Positions 1 to 5,020 of a DNA stretch of 5,020 bases are shown here, piece after piece. The stretch is from Terriglobus sp. (lineage in GTDB: Bacteria > Acidobacteriota > Terriglobia > Terriglobales > Acidobacteriaceae). The stretch's first letter is position 1. Every line of letters begins with the position of its first letter. The DNA is taken from the NCBI GenBank assembly GCA_023265355.1, contig JAHFTZ010000219.1, positions 1 through 5,020 of the forward strand, in the 5' to 3' direction. Position numbers and translations under genes: made by a program. The notes below the pieces were generated by a model, which ran no database searches, was not told the origin of the DNA, and was given only the letters and a program-made list of their open reading frames with translations.

Positions 1-173
1 GCCGCGAGGCTCGAGCAAAGGGTTTCCTGCTTTGCAACACTCTCCCTGAGCGCCTCAAGAGAGTTCGTCGCGATGGCTTCCATCCCCACGCTCATCTCGG
101 CGATGAGTTCCTCCAGTTGCTGAAGATAGAGGCTGGAGTGATCGGCGATGGGCTGGCTGGCCTGCGGACTCAT
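1..173 (-). CDS. flgN: FlgN-like flagellar export chaperone, N-terminal part (runs off the window)
   Basis: Reading the minus strand from an ATG at 173 gives 57 codons without a stop before the window edge. The visible protein is helical and rich in Leu, Glu and Gln (LYLQQLEELIAEM at residues 15-27), then has a segment resembling FlgN-family proteins, SVAKQETLCSSLA at 45-57. FlgN proteins are cytoplasmic helical chaperones that bind the hook-filament junction proteins FlgK and FlgL and deliver them to the export gate. A purine-rich ribosome binding site (GGAAGGG, 183-189) lies about nine bases before the ATG. The gene sits 43 bases downstream of flgM, the usual flgM-flgN pairing, so flgK and flgL may follow outside the window. 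Identity rests on position and a short, weakly conserved N-terminus; the C-terminal substrate-binding part cannot be judged. Confidence 0.75.
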   Translation of the reverse strand, partial: MSPQASQPIADHSSLYLQQLEELIAEMSVGMEAIATNSLEALRESVAKQETLCSSLA

Positions 174-200
174 GCGGTGGACCCTTCCTTTGCAGCGTGC

Positions 201-216
201 TACCCGCTTCGCGGGC
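201..216 (-). other. Small GC-rich hairpin between flgM and flgN
   Basis: On the minus strand, directly after the flgM TAA, GCCCGC and GCGGGT face each other across a GAA triloop (five GC pairs plus one G-U pair). No run of T follows, so it does not look like an intrinsic terminator. It could slow decay of the flgM message or tune coupling to flgN; both ideas are inference. Confidence 0.45.
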
Positions 217-507
217 TTAGGACTCTTTGTGATCTGCGATCATGGCATCGGCCACTTTGTTCGCGTCGAATTTGTAACTGCCGTCGCTGATGGACTGCTT
301 GAGCGCGTCGATCTTTTCCTGACGCACATCCGGAGTAGCGAGAGCCTGGCTGACGAAAGACTGAACCGTCTTGGCGTCAGAGTGAAAGGTGGTGCGATCC
401 TCGGATGCTGGATTGGCCGTCGTGGTGGAAACAGCGCTGGACGAGCTCTTGGTGGTCTTTTCGAGCGGCTGGCTGTTGCTGACGGTATTGAGTTCAAGTT
501 TGATCAT
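217..507 (-). CDS. flgM: Anti-sigma-28 factor FlgM
   Basis: This 96-residue protein should bind the flagellar sigma factor FliA (sigma-28) and keep late genes off until the hook-basal body is complete, when FlgM is exported. The family signature is in the C-terminal half: V61-R-Q-E-K-I-D-A-L-K, then an acidic turn with G76-S-Y and K-F-D-A-N-K-V-A-D-A-M at 79-89. This fits the conserved pattern of an Arg/Lys helix, a Gly-x-Tyr turn and a final sigma-binding helix. The first 40 residues are low-complexity and rich in Ser and Thr, as expected of the disordered, exported N-terminal half. Length matches the family (about 90-100). The start at 507 is fixed by an AGGAG (515-519) seven bases upstream. 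It is separated from flgJ by 91 bases containing a sigma-28-like promoter, so it may have its own late transcript besides readthrough from upstream. Confidence 0.92.
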   Translation of the reverse strand: MIKLELNTVSNSQPLEKTTKSSSSAVSTTTANPASEDRTTFHSDAKTVQSFVSQALATPDVRQEKIDALKQSISDGSYKFDANKVADAMIADHKES

Positions 508-514
508 GGGATTG

Positions 515-519
515 CTCCT
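515..519 (-). promoter_or_regulatory. flgM ribosome binding site
   Basis: AGGAG on the minus strand, seven bases before the flgM ATG. It fixes the start at 507 and is a good Shine-Dalgarno match, in contrast to flgF at the head of the cluster, which has none. Confidence 0.75.
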
Positions 520-525
520 GAATAG

Positions 526-548
526 CGATATGACCCTATCGGCATATC
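526..548. repeat. Nested inverted repeats over the putative flgM promoter
   Basis: GATATG (527-532) and CATATC (543-548) form a perfect six-base inverted repeat with a ten-base spacer. A second pair, CGATA (526-530) and TATCG (537-541), is interleaved with it around a six-base spacer. Both overlap the sigma-28-like -10 motif at 536-543. They could be a repressor or activator site, an alternative RNA fold at the transcript start, or chance in an AT-richer stretch. Confidence 0.4.
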
Positions 549-562
549 TCTCATAAAGTTCT
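536..562 (-). promoter_or_regulatory. Candidate sigma-28 (FliA) promoter for flgM-flgN
   Basis: The minus strand carries GCCGATAG (543-536), seven of eight bases of the known sigma-28 -10 consensus GCCGATAA. Eleven bases upstream, at the consensus spacing, is AGAACTTT (562-555), which matches TAAAGTTT at five of eight positions and so is the weak half. Transcription would start near 529, giving a leader of about 22 bases that includes the AGGAG. The location before flgM fits known practice, since flgM has a FliA-dependent promoter in enteric bacteria. Without start-site data this remains a motif-based call. Confidence 0.6.
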
Positions 563-598
563 AATCGCTCGGTGTAAATAAATTCAGGAAATCAGGAG

Positions 599-988
599 TC
601 AGCGGGCTAAACCCAATGCGGGCAACGTTTGCAGTGGGGCCGGAGCAGGTTTATCTGAAGATTTGTGAAGCAGTTTCGCGATGGAATCGGCGATGCCCAG
701 GCCACCGGCGGCGGTGAGAGCGGTACCGAGCGACTGCATGGCGAAGCCCTGCATCTGCTCTTTGCCCGGATCGGCATCCGCTTCCGAATCGCCGCCCGGG
801 ACCGTGGCGAAGCTTTGCTGTGCCTGCTGCAGCCAGCTGCTCAGCAGAAGAGACTCGAAGTCTTTGGCAGACTTGTCGATCTTGGCGTCCTGCTCTTTGG
901 GCGTTTCGGTTTTGTGCAGCATCTGGTTGGCTTTGCTGTTGTAAGGATCGATAGAAACACTGTGGACGTCGGAGAACGAAGGGGACAT
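599..988 (-). CDS. flgJ: FlgJ-type rod-binding protein, single domain
   Basis: This 129-residue protein matches the N-terminal rod-binding (rod cap) domain of FlgJ. The first conserved helix is K39-S-A-K-D-F-E-S-L-L-L to about residue 60 (the A-x-x-F-E-x-L-L pattern), followed by an acidic Gly/Asp linker at 65-76 and the second conserved stretch Q78-M-Q-G-F-A-M to G95-G-L-G-I-A-D-S-I (the GGxGIA motif). Enterobacterial FlgJ is about 310 residues and carries a glucosaminidase domain; here the protein ends in a short Pro/Ala/Leu tail, so it should help assemble the rod but not cut peptidoglycan. There is no signal peptide, as expected for a type III export substrate. The start overlaps the flgI stop as TAATG, and GGAGG (996-1000) lies seven bases upstream inside flgI, which indicates translational coupling. 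Confidence 0.87.
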   Translation of the reverse strand: MSPSFSDVHSVSIDPYNSKANQMLHKTETPKEQDAKIDKSAKDFESLLLSSWLQQAQQSFATVPGGDSEADADPGKEQMQGFAMQSLGTALTAAGGLGIADSIAKLLHKSSDKPAPAPLQTLPALGLAR

Positions 989-2130
989 TAGATGACCTCC
1001 AGGTAGGCTTGCAGGCCGCCTGCTGATTTGATGGCTTGCAGAATGGCGATGATGTCGTGGGCCGTGGCGCCGATGGCGTGCAGGCCCTTGATGAGTTCTT
1101 CCACGTTTGCGCCGGCCTTCATCTGGATGGACTTGGCGGGAGGGTCGGTGATGGAGAGCTTGGTCTGGGTGATGGTCTCTGTCTGGCCGTTGGAGAAGGG
1201 AGCAGGTTGAGAGACGAGCTGCGTCGTCGCCACTTCGATGATGAGGCTGCCGTGGATGACGGAGACGGGCGAGAGCTTGACGTCGCCTCCCATCACGATG
1301 GTGCCGGTGCGTTCGTTGACGATGACCTTGGCCGGAGTCTGCGACGTGATGCTGAGATTCTGGATCCGCGAGATGAGCGTGGGGACCGAAGGTTCGCCGC
1401 TTTGCGCAACGTTGACGTCGATGCGGCGACTGTCGACGGAGGTGGCGATGGGACGCCCGAACTCCTTATTGATTATTTGGGCGGCGTCGTAGGAAGCGGT
1501 GAAATCCGGATTTCGCAGAAGGAAAGAAACGGTGCGAAAAGTCGTCAGATCCACGGCGGCTTCGCGTTCGACAATGGCGCCGGCGGAGATGCGACCCACC
1601 GTCGGATGGTTGACCGCCTTGGAGTTGCCGGGGATTCCTTCGGTGTAGCCGCCGATGGTGATTGGACCCTGGGCCTCGGCGTAGACGGCACCATTGGCGG
1701 CGTGCAAAGCGGTGAGAAGCAGAACGCCCCCATCGAGGCTCTTGGCGTCACCCACCGAAGCAATCGTGACATCGATGTCCATGCCAGGGCGCGAAAAAGC
1801 AGGAAGGTTAGCCGTGACAAAGACTGCAGCCACGTTCTTGACGACGACGGTTCCGGGTGCGATCTGCACGCCGAGACGTTGCAACGTGTTGGCTAATGTT
1901 TGCACGGTGAAGAAGGTCTGCTGGGTGTCCCCGGTGCGGTTCAGGCCGATGACGAGACCGTAGCCAACGAGTTGGTTGCCACGCACGCCTTGAATCTGTG
2001 TGATGTCGCGCAGCTTGACCTTGTGCTCGTTGTCCGTAGCGGGTGCGGCAAACGTGACGGCCGACAGGAGAAAGGACAAGGCAAGTGCGACGCGGAGATA
2101 GGTGAGGCGGCTCAAAATCCGACCAGCCAC
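988..2130 (-). CDS. flgI: Flagellar P-ring protein FlgI
   Basis: FlgI forms the periplasmic P ring, the peptidoglycan bushing around the rod, assembled with help from FlgA. At 380 residues it is near the usual 365-370. A Sec signal peptide covers about residues 1-28 (basic start, hydrophobic core VALALSFLLSAV at 14-25, likely cut near TFA/AP). The mature start is highly conserved: VKLRDI, then QGVRGNQLVGYGLVIGL at 47-63 and GDTQQTFFTVQTLANTLQRLG. The C-terminal end GATAHDIIAILQAIKSAGGLQAYLEVI is also typical. The start shown is GTG at 2130, inside the end of flgH (19-base overlap), with a modest AGGG seven bases before it. A TTG five codons later (2115-2113) overlaps the flgH stop as TTGA; using it would leave the signal peptide workable. 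Identity is secure; the exact start is less so. Confidence 0.97.
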   Translation of the reverse strand: MAGRILSRLTYLRVALALSFLLSAVTFAAPATDNEHKVKLRDITQIQGVRGNQLVGYGLVIGLNRTGDTQQTFFTVQTLANTLQRLGVQIAPGTVVVKNVAAVFVTANLPAFSRPGMDIDVTIASVGDAKSLDGGVLLLTALHAANGAVYAEAQGPITIGGYTEGIPGNSKAVNHPTVGRISAGAIVEREAAVDLTTFRTVSFLLRNPDFTASYDAAQIINKEFGRPIATSVDSRRIDVNVAQSGEPSVPTLISRIQNLSITSQTPAKVIVNERTGTIVMGGDVKLSPVSVIHGSLIIEVATTQLVSQPAPFSNGQTETITQTKLSITDPPAKSIQMKAGANVEELIKGLHAIGATAHDIIAILQAIKSAGGLQAYLEVI

Positions 2131-2804
2131 AGGATCGCCCTGGAGAGGAAGTTCGGAGGACGCACGCCGTCGGAGATGATGCCCTTGCCCTTCATTTCGA
2201 TTTCAAGGTTGGATAGCGCGGAGGAGGGAACAACATTGCCCGGGCCGATATCGCCGGGCCGCAGCATGCCGCGCAGCGTGATATTTTCGTGCTGGTTGTT
2301 CATATAGATCTGGCGCTGCGCTTCGACGACAAGGTTGCCGTTGGGAAGGACTGCGATGACCTGTCCGGTGAGGCTGGTGGCGAAGGTGGTGTTGGATGCG
2401 GTGGCGCCTTTGCCCTTGAGCGTATTTGAGGATTGGGCCGCAAGAATGGGATTGGTCACGGTCGGTGTGTGTCCAAGAACTCCGGTGACGCTGGAGTTTG
2501 CTGTAAAGGCACGACCCTGGTCGACGGAGGAGGACTGTGCGGCGGTGGTCTGAACAGAGATCCGAATCGTGATGGTGTCATGCAGGCGGCGTGCCTTATA
2601 GTCTTCGGAAAAACTGCCGAGGCTGCTCGATGAGGTCCAGAGACTGCCTGTCGTCGGTTCGTCCTCGTGCGTGGCGGCCTGCTGGAATCGCGAGATGTAC
2701 TCTGCGCGAACTTCCTCCGGCGTTTTGGGGCGCGGCTTCCCGGCCACCGCAAGAGCGGAGCAGGAACACAGCGTGAGCACGACAAATTTATGAAGATCGC
2801 GCAT
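2112..2804 (-). CDS. flgH: Flagellar L-ring protein FlgH
   Basis: FlgH builds the L ring, the outer-membrane bushing of the rod. The 230-residue protein shows family landmarks in order: G53-S-L-W, F65-S-E-D-Y-K-A-R-R-L-H-D-T-I-T-I (65-80), LKGKGATASNTTF (129-141), V152-L-P-N-G-N-L-V-V-E, N170-Q-H-E-N-I-T-L-R-G, then R182-P-G-D-I-G-P-G-N-V-V-P-S. The C-terminus has the GKG motif at 206-208 and ends in LWLVGF. The N-terminal export signal is short (FVVLTLCSCSALAVAG). FlgH is normally a lipoprotein; here the best lipobox is LCSC with Cys15 as the acylated residue, which is unusual, and signal peptidase I cleavage after AVA (19-21) is an alternative. ATG at 2804 is two bases past the flgA stop; GAGGAAG (2814-2820) lies inside the flgA end. 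Confidence 0.95.
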   Translation of the reverse strand: MRDLHKFVVLTLCSCSALAVAGKPRPKTPEEVRAEYISRFQQAATHEDEPTTGSLWTSSSSLGSFSEDYKARRLHDTITIRISVQTTAAQSSSVDQGRAFTANSSVTGVLGHTPTVTNPILAAQSSNTLKGKGATASNTTFATSLTGQVIAVLPNGNLVVEAQRQIYMNNQHENITLRGMLRPGDIGPGNVVPSSALSNLEIEMKGKGIISDGVRPPNFLSRAILWLVGF

Positions 2805-2806
2805 GA

Positions 2807-3337
2807 CTAGAGGCTTCCTCTCAGGAGCGTGCTGCTGACGATCGTGGCTGTGTAGTTCTGTTTGCGATCCGGGCTGACGACGTGGATGCTTGCACCGATG
2901 ACGCCGTTTTGAAGGCAGATCACAGGAACCTGAATGTGCATGTCACCGGTATCGACGAGCAGGGTCGCTTTGCTTCCGGCGCGCATGGAAGGTGGCAGTG
3001 CTGACGCAAGCGATGCGGCCTGGAATCTGCTTCCCTGCGGTAGATCTGCGATGGCATAGAAGGGAACGCAGAGTTTGGGCGAGTGACATACGAGTTTGAT
3101 CTTCGAGCGCAGACCGCCACGCAGAGGCTCGACAGAGTCCACGTCGAGAAGCGGCCCTGAACTGCTGGAGACGATGCTCGCGGGCAGCAAGATCTGATCG
3201 TCGGCGACGGTCATGCCGCTGTGACGCAGGGCGCGACCTACGTCGAGCACAGTCACAGCGAAACGCTGAGGCGCTTCTTTCTGCGCGCTGCAATGCACGT
3301 GTGCGGTGATGAGAAAAGCGAACGCGACCCACTTCAT
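2807..3337 (-). CDS. flgA: FlgA-like P-ring assembly chaperone
   Basis: FlgA is a periplasmic chaperone for P-ring polymerisation by FlgI. This protein is 176 residues, shorter than the roughly 220 of enteric FlgA, mostly through a reduced N-terminal region. A signal peptide is visible (MKWVAFAFLITAHVHCSA, cut near residue 18). The C-terminal SAF-like domain is recognisable: a buffering segment F94-Y-A-I-A-D-L-P-Q-G, then M118-R-A-G-S-K-A-T-L-L-V, V137-P-V-I-C, G145-V-I-G-A-S-I-H-V and a final beta hairpin ending T169-L-L-R-G. Cys84 and Cys90 (CHSPKLC) could form a periplasmic disulfide. The ATG at 3337 has AGGAG (3344-3348) six bases upstream, directly beside the flgG stop (13-base gap). Its place between flgG and flgH-flgI supports the call; sequence similarity alone is moderate. 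Confidence 0.86.
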   Translation of the reverse strand: MKWVAFAFLITAHVHCSAQKEAPQRFAVTVLDVGRALRHSGMTVADDQILLPASIVSSSSGPLLDVDSVEPLRGGLRSKIKLVCHSPKLCVPFYAIADLPQGSRFQAASLASALPPSMRAGSKATLLVDTGDMHIQVPVICLQNGVIGASIHVVSPDRKQNYTATIVSSTLLRGSL

Positions 3338-3350
3338 ACTGCTCTCCTGT

Positions 3351-4142
3351 TTACTGCGCGAGCTGGTTCAATTGCTGCAACATCTCATCCGCGGCCTTGA
3401 CGACGCGAGAGTTGGATTCGTAGGAGCGCTGCGCGAGGATCATCTGCACGAACTGATCGACGACGCTGACGTTCGATTGCTCGAGCATGCCCTGTTGAAT
3501 GGCGCCAAGACCTTCCGAGCCACCGGGGTTTCCGATGACGGGCTGCCCAGATGCGGTCGTTGCAAGATAGGTATTATTGCCCACGCTGTTAAGGCCGCCG
3601 GGGTTGACGAAGGCTGCGGTCTGGATGCTTCCGACCTGGGTTGCCGCGGTCTGTCCGGGCTGCGTGACCGTCACGGTACCGTAGCTGCCGATGGAGACAC
3701 TGAGCGCGTCGGCCGGGATCGTGACGGCGGGCTGCAGAGCATTGCCCGCAGCGGTGACGAGAAGGCCCTGCGCATCGGGATGGAAAGAACCATCGCGCGT
3801 GTAGCCGGTCTGTCCGCTGGGCAGAAGAACCTGAAAGAAGCCCGCTCCCTGGATTGCCATGTCGAGGGGATTGCCGGTGCTGGCAAAGGCTCCCTGCGTC
3901 TGGATAATTTCGGTCTGTCCGGGACGCGTGCCGAGGCCGATCTGCAGACCGGCGGAGACGGTGGTCTGCTGTGTTGCCGCGGAGCCTGGCATGATCTCGC
4001 TTTGATAGAGCAGGTCGGTGAACTGAAGGCGACGCTGTTGGAAGCCGGTGGTGCTGGCGTTCGCGAGATTGTTCGCGATGTTATCGAGGTTCAATTGCTG
4101 TGCGGTCATACCGCTTGCTGCCGTATAGAGTGCGCGAAACAT
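3351..4142 (-). CDS. flgG: Flagellar distal rod protein FlgG
   Basis: FlgG polymerises into the distal rod, the drive shaft passing through the P and L rings; it is exported by the flagellar type III system and has no cleaved signal. At 263 residues it is close to the usual 260. The N-terminal helix has the rod/hook signature MFRALYTAASGM then LDNIANNLANASTTGF (19-34). The segment L45-Y-Q-S-E-I-M-P-G-S through T60-T-V-S-A-G-L-Q-I-G corresponds to the FlgG-specific insert that distinguishes it from FlgF and hook protein. Then come DMAIQGAGFFQV (94-105), TRDGSFHPDAQGLLVTAAG (115-133) and the C-terminal helix LEQSNVSVVDQFVQMILAQRSYESNSRVVKAADEML. AAAGGA (4147-4152) sits shortly before the ATG. 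flgF ends 37 bases upstream, so both rod genes are probably co-transcribed. Confidence 0.96.
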   Translation of the reverse strand: MFRALYTAASGMTAQQLNLDNIANNLANASTTGFQQRRLQFTDLLYQSEIMPGSAATQQTTVSAGLQIGLGTRPGQTEIIQTQGAFASTGNPLDMAIQGAGFFQVLLPSGQTGYTRDGSFHPDAQGLLVTAAGNALQPAVTIPADALSVSIGSYGTVTVTQPGQTAATQVGSIQTAAFVNPGGLNSVGNNTYLATTASGQPVIGNPGGSEGLGAIQQGMLEQSNVSVVDQFVQMILAQRSYESNSRVVKAADEMLQQLNQLAQ

Positions 4143-4179
4143 AAGATCCTTTCAAACCTGCAAAAGCCTGGGAGGGCGG

Positions 4180-4920
4180 TTATCCGACGTGCGGGAGTTC
4201 CTGCGCTGCGGTCTTGTCCATCTCGGCGTTGAACATCGTCAGTACACGGCGCATGGTCTCTACTTCGCGCTGTGCGGTGATCAGTTCCACCACGCTGGTG
4301 ACGGGATTGACGTTGGAAGATTCGATCATTCCCTGGTGCACTAGTGAACTCGGGGATGTCGTTGGAGTGGTGCCTGCGGGCACGGTGAAGTAGTTTCCAC
4401 CATTGCTCTGCAGATTGACCGAAGCAGGAAATTCCACGAGCTTGAAACGTCCGGTGATGGCGCCGTTCGTGGAGATGGTGCCATCGGCGCTGATGGATAC
4501 GGGTGCGCCAATGATGTTGATTGGACCTCTGTCGCCAAGAACTGGATCGCCTGCTGAAGTAACCAGCTGGCCCTGCGGTGAGACGTGCAGGTTGCCGCCA
4601 CGGCTGTAGACCGGTCCGTTCGCGGTCTGCACGGTAAGAAGGCCCGGGCCTTCAATGGCGACATCGAGATCGTTGTCCGTGCGCTGAAGTGAACCTTGCG
4701 TGGTGTCGAGCCGCGTGCCGCTGAGTACGCCGTAGTCGTTGGCGTCCTGGTTAAGCACGGAGAGTTGGGGATTGTTCTTCGCAGCGAGGATAGAGCTGAA
4801 GACGTTGTGCCGTCCGCGAAAGCCCGCTGTACTGACATTCGCCAGGTTGTTGGCGATGGTTTCGAGCGCCTCGGTACGGGAGACGAGCGCCGTGCATGCT
4901 GCATAGAATCCGCTGTTCAT
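4180..4920 (-). CDS. flgF: Flagellar rod protein FlgF (FlgF/FlgG family)
   Basis: A 246-residue rod/hook-family protein; E. coli FlgF has 251. The N-terminal signature reads MNSGFYAACTALVSRTEALETIANNLANVSTAGFRG (1-36), the C-terminal helix GMIESSNVNPVTSVVELITAQREVETMRRVL (198-227). Middle blocks DLDVAIEGPGLLTVQT and YSRGGNLHVSPQGQLVTSAGDPV match the common core. It lacks the long FlgG-specific insert and has the shorter start (MNSGFY), so FlgF, a proximal rod subunit joined to FlgG, is the better name than a second FlgG. The ATG at 4920 is the only ATG/GTG/TTG in frame after an upstream stop, yet it has no Shine-Dalgarno sequence: the preceding bases are pyrimidine-rich. It heads the cluster; the proximal rod genes flgB, flgC and fliE are not in the window. 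Confidence 0.92.
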   Translation of the reverse strand: MNSGFYAACTALVSRTEALETIANNLANVSTAGFRGRHNVFSSILAAKNNPQLSVLNQDANDYGVLSGTRLDTTQGSLQRTDNDLDVAIEGPGLLTVQTANGPVYSRGGNLHVSPQGQLVTSAGDPVLGDRGPINIIGAPVSISADGTISTNGAITGRFKLVEFPASVNLQSNGGNYFTVPAGTTPTTSPSSLVHQGMIESSNVNPVTSVVELITAQREVETMRRVLTMFNAEMDKTAAQELPHVG

Positions 4921-5020
4921 ACTGAGGGTATAAGCACGTCCTCTGCCAATGAAGAGAATGCGACATTTCGCAGTGTTTACAGACCTTTTGTGCTATCAGA
5001 AGTGAGAACGATGAGGAACA
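4921..5020 (-). other. Non-coding leader upstream of the flagellar cluster
   Basis: This 100-base stretch carries no convincing gene. It holds the sigma-54-like motif (4932-4948) and, further upstream, a small palindrome TGCGA-CATT-TCGCA (4959-4972). No good sigma-70 pair was found pointing at flgF: TTGGCA at 4944-4949 resembles a -35 box but no -10 box lies at the right spacing. What lies beyond 5020 is unknown. Confidence 0.6.
4932..4948 (-). promoter_or_regulatory. Candidate sigma-54 (RpoN) promoter for flgF operon
   Basis: The minus strand reads TGGCAGAGGACGTGCTT. Compared with the known consensus TGGCACG-N4-TTGCW, it has TGGCA at -24, TGCT at -12 and exact GG-to-GC spacing; three positions differ (the two bases after TGGCA and the first T of TTGC). 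The predicted start, 12 bases past the GC, falls near 4922, only two bases before the flgF ATG, so the message would be nearly leaderless. This agrees with the missing ribosome binding site but is unusual for sigma-54 promoters, so chance is possible. Confidence 0.45.

Noticed and set aside
148..525. Plus-strand open frame of 125 residues opposite flgM and the start of flgN
   Set aside because: The minus strand has clear FlgM motifs with a good ribosome binding site, and the plus-strand translation matches nothing recognisable.
554..561. TAAAGTTC on the plus strand, resembling a sigma-28 -35 box
   Set aside because: No GCCGATAA-like box occurs at the required spacing downstream on that strand, and there is no plus-strand gene to drive.
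585..599. Two TCAGGA copies next to the flgJ stop
   Set aside because: Six-base repeats ten bases apart are too short to claim as a repeat element; no matching inverted arm or T tract makes a terminator.
1036..1896. Long plus-strand open frame of 286 residues opposite flgI
   Set aside because: It is antisense to a highly conserved gene. The translation is Asp/Gly/Arg-rich with no family motif, as expected from the reverse frame of a GC-rich gene.
4039..4101. Similar NIANNLAN-ST coding stretches in flgF and flgG, suggesting a duplicated segment
   Set aside because: This is the ordinary homology of the rod/hook protein family and not a recent DNA duplication.
3306..4232. Plus-strand open frame of 308 residues opposite flgG and the end of flgF
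   Set aside because: It spans two well-identified minus-strand genes and their junction. The composition is reverse-strand-like and no domain is recognisable.
4751..4966. Minus-strand 71-residue frame overlapping the start of flgF
   Set aside because: It is out of frame with the strongly conserved FlgF N-terminus and has no family features.
5011..5020. Possible plus-strand ATG of a divergent gene at the window edge
   Set aside because: Only three codons are visible (M-R-N), with no clear ribosome binding site and no properly spaced promoter (TTTACA and TATCAG are only 12 bases apart).

Overview
The window is one flagellar gene cluster, read entirely from the minus strand (from high to low coordinates). 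In transcription order it encodes a FlgF-type rod protein (4920-4180), the distal rod protein FlgG (4142-3351), the P-ring chaperone FlgA (3337-2807), the L-ring protein FlgH (2804-2112), the P-ring protein FlgI (2130-988), a single-domain FlgJ rod-binding protein (988-599), the anti-sigma-28 factor FlgM (507-217) and the first 57 residues of a FlgN-like export chaperone (173-1, cut by the window edge). An L ring and a P ring mean a Gram-negative cell envelope. The order flgF-flgG-flgA-flgH-flgI-flgJ-flgM-flgN, a short FlgJ without a muramidase domain, a divergent short FlgA and moderately high GC resemble Acidobacteriota (Terriglobia type). That assignment rests on recalled gene order and protein style and is not proven here.

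Layout: 5020-4921 is a non-coding leader with a sigma-54-like -24/-12 motif just in front of flgF. From 4920 to 599 six genes are packed tightly, with gaps of 37, 13 and 2 bases, a 19-base overlap (flgH/flgI) and a 1-base TAATG overlap (flgI/flgJ). This suggests one transcript with translational coupling. A 91-base gap follows flgJ and holds a sigma-28-like -10 motif, a nested palindrome and a good ribosome binding site ahead of flgM. A small GC hairpin lies between flgM and flgN.

Together the genes build the distal rod and the two bushings through which it passes the peptidoglycan and outer membrane. The last two genes handle the checkpoint: FlgM holds sigma-28 until the hook-basal body can export it, and FlgN escorts the hook-filament junction proteins that follow. 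Two promoter-like sites, one before flgF and one before flgM, fit an early structural transcript plus a separate late, FliA-dependent flgM-flgN transcript.

I found no mobile element, CRISPR array, RNA gene or novel system. This is a canonical flagellar locus, and the points worth a second look are regulatory sites and small departures from the textbook proteins.
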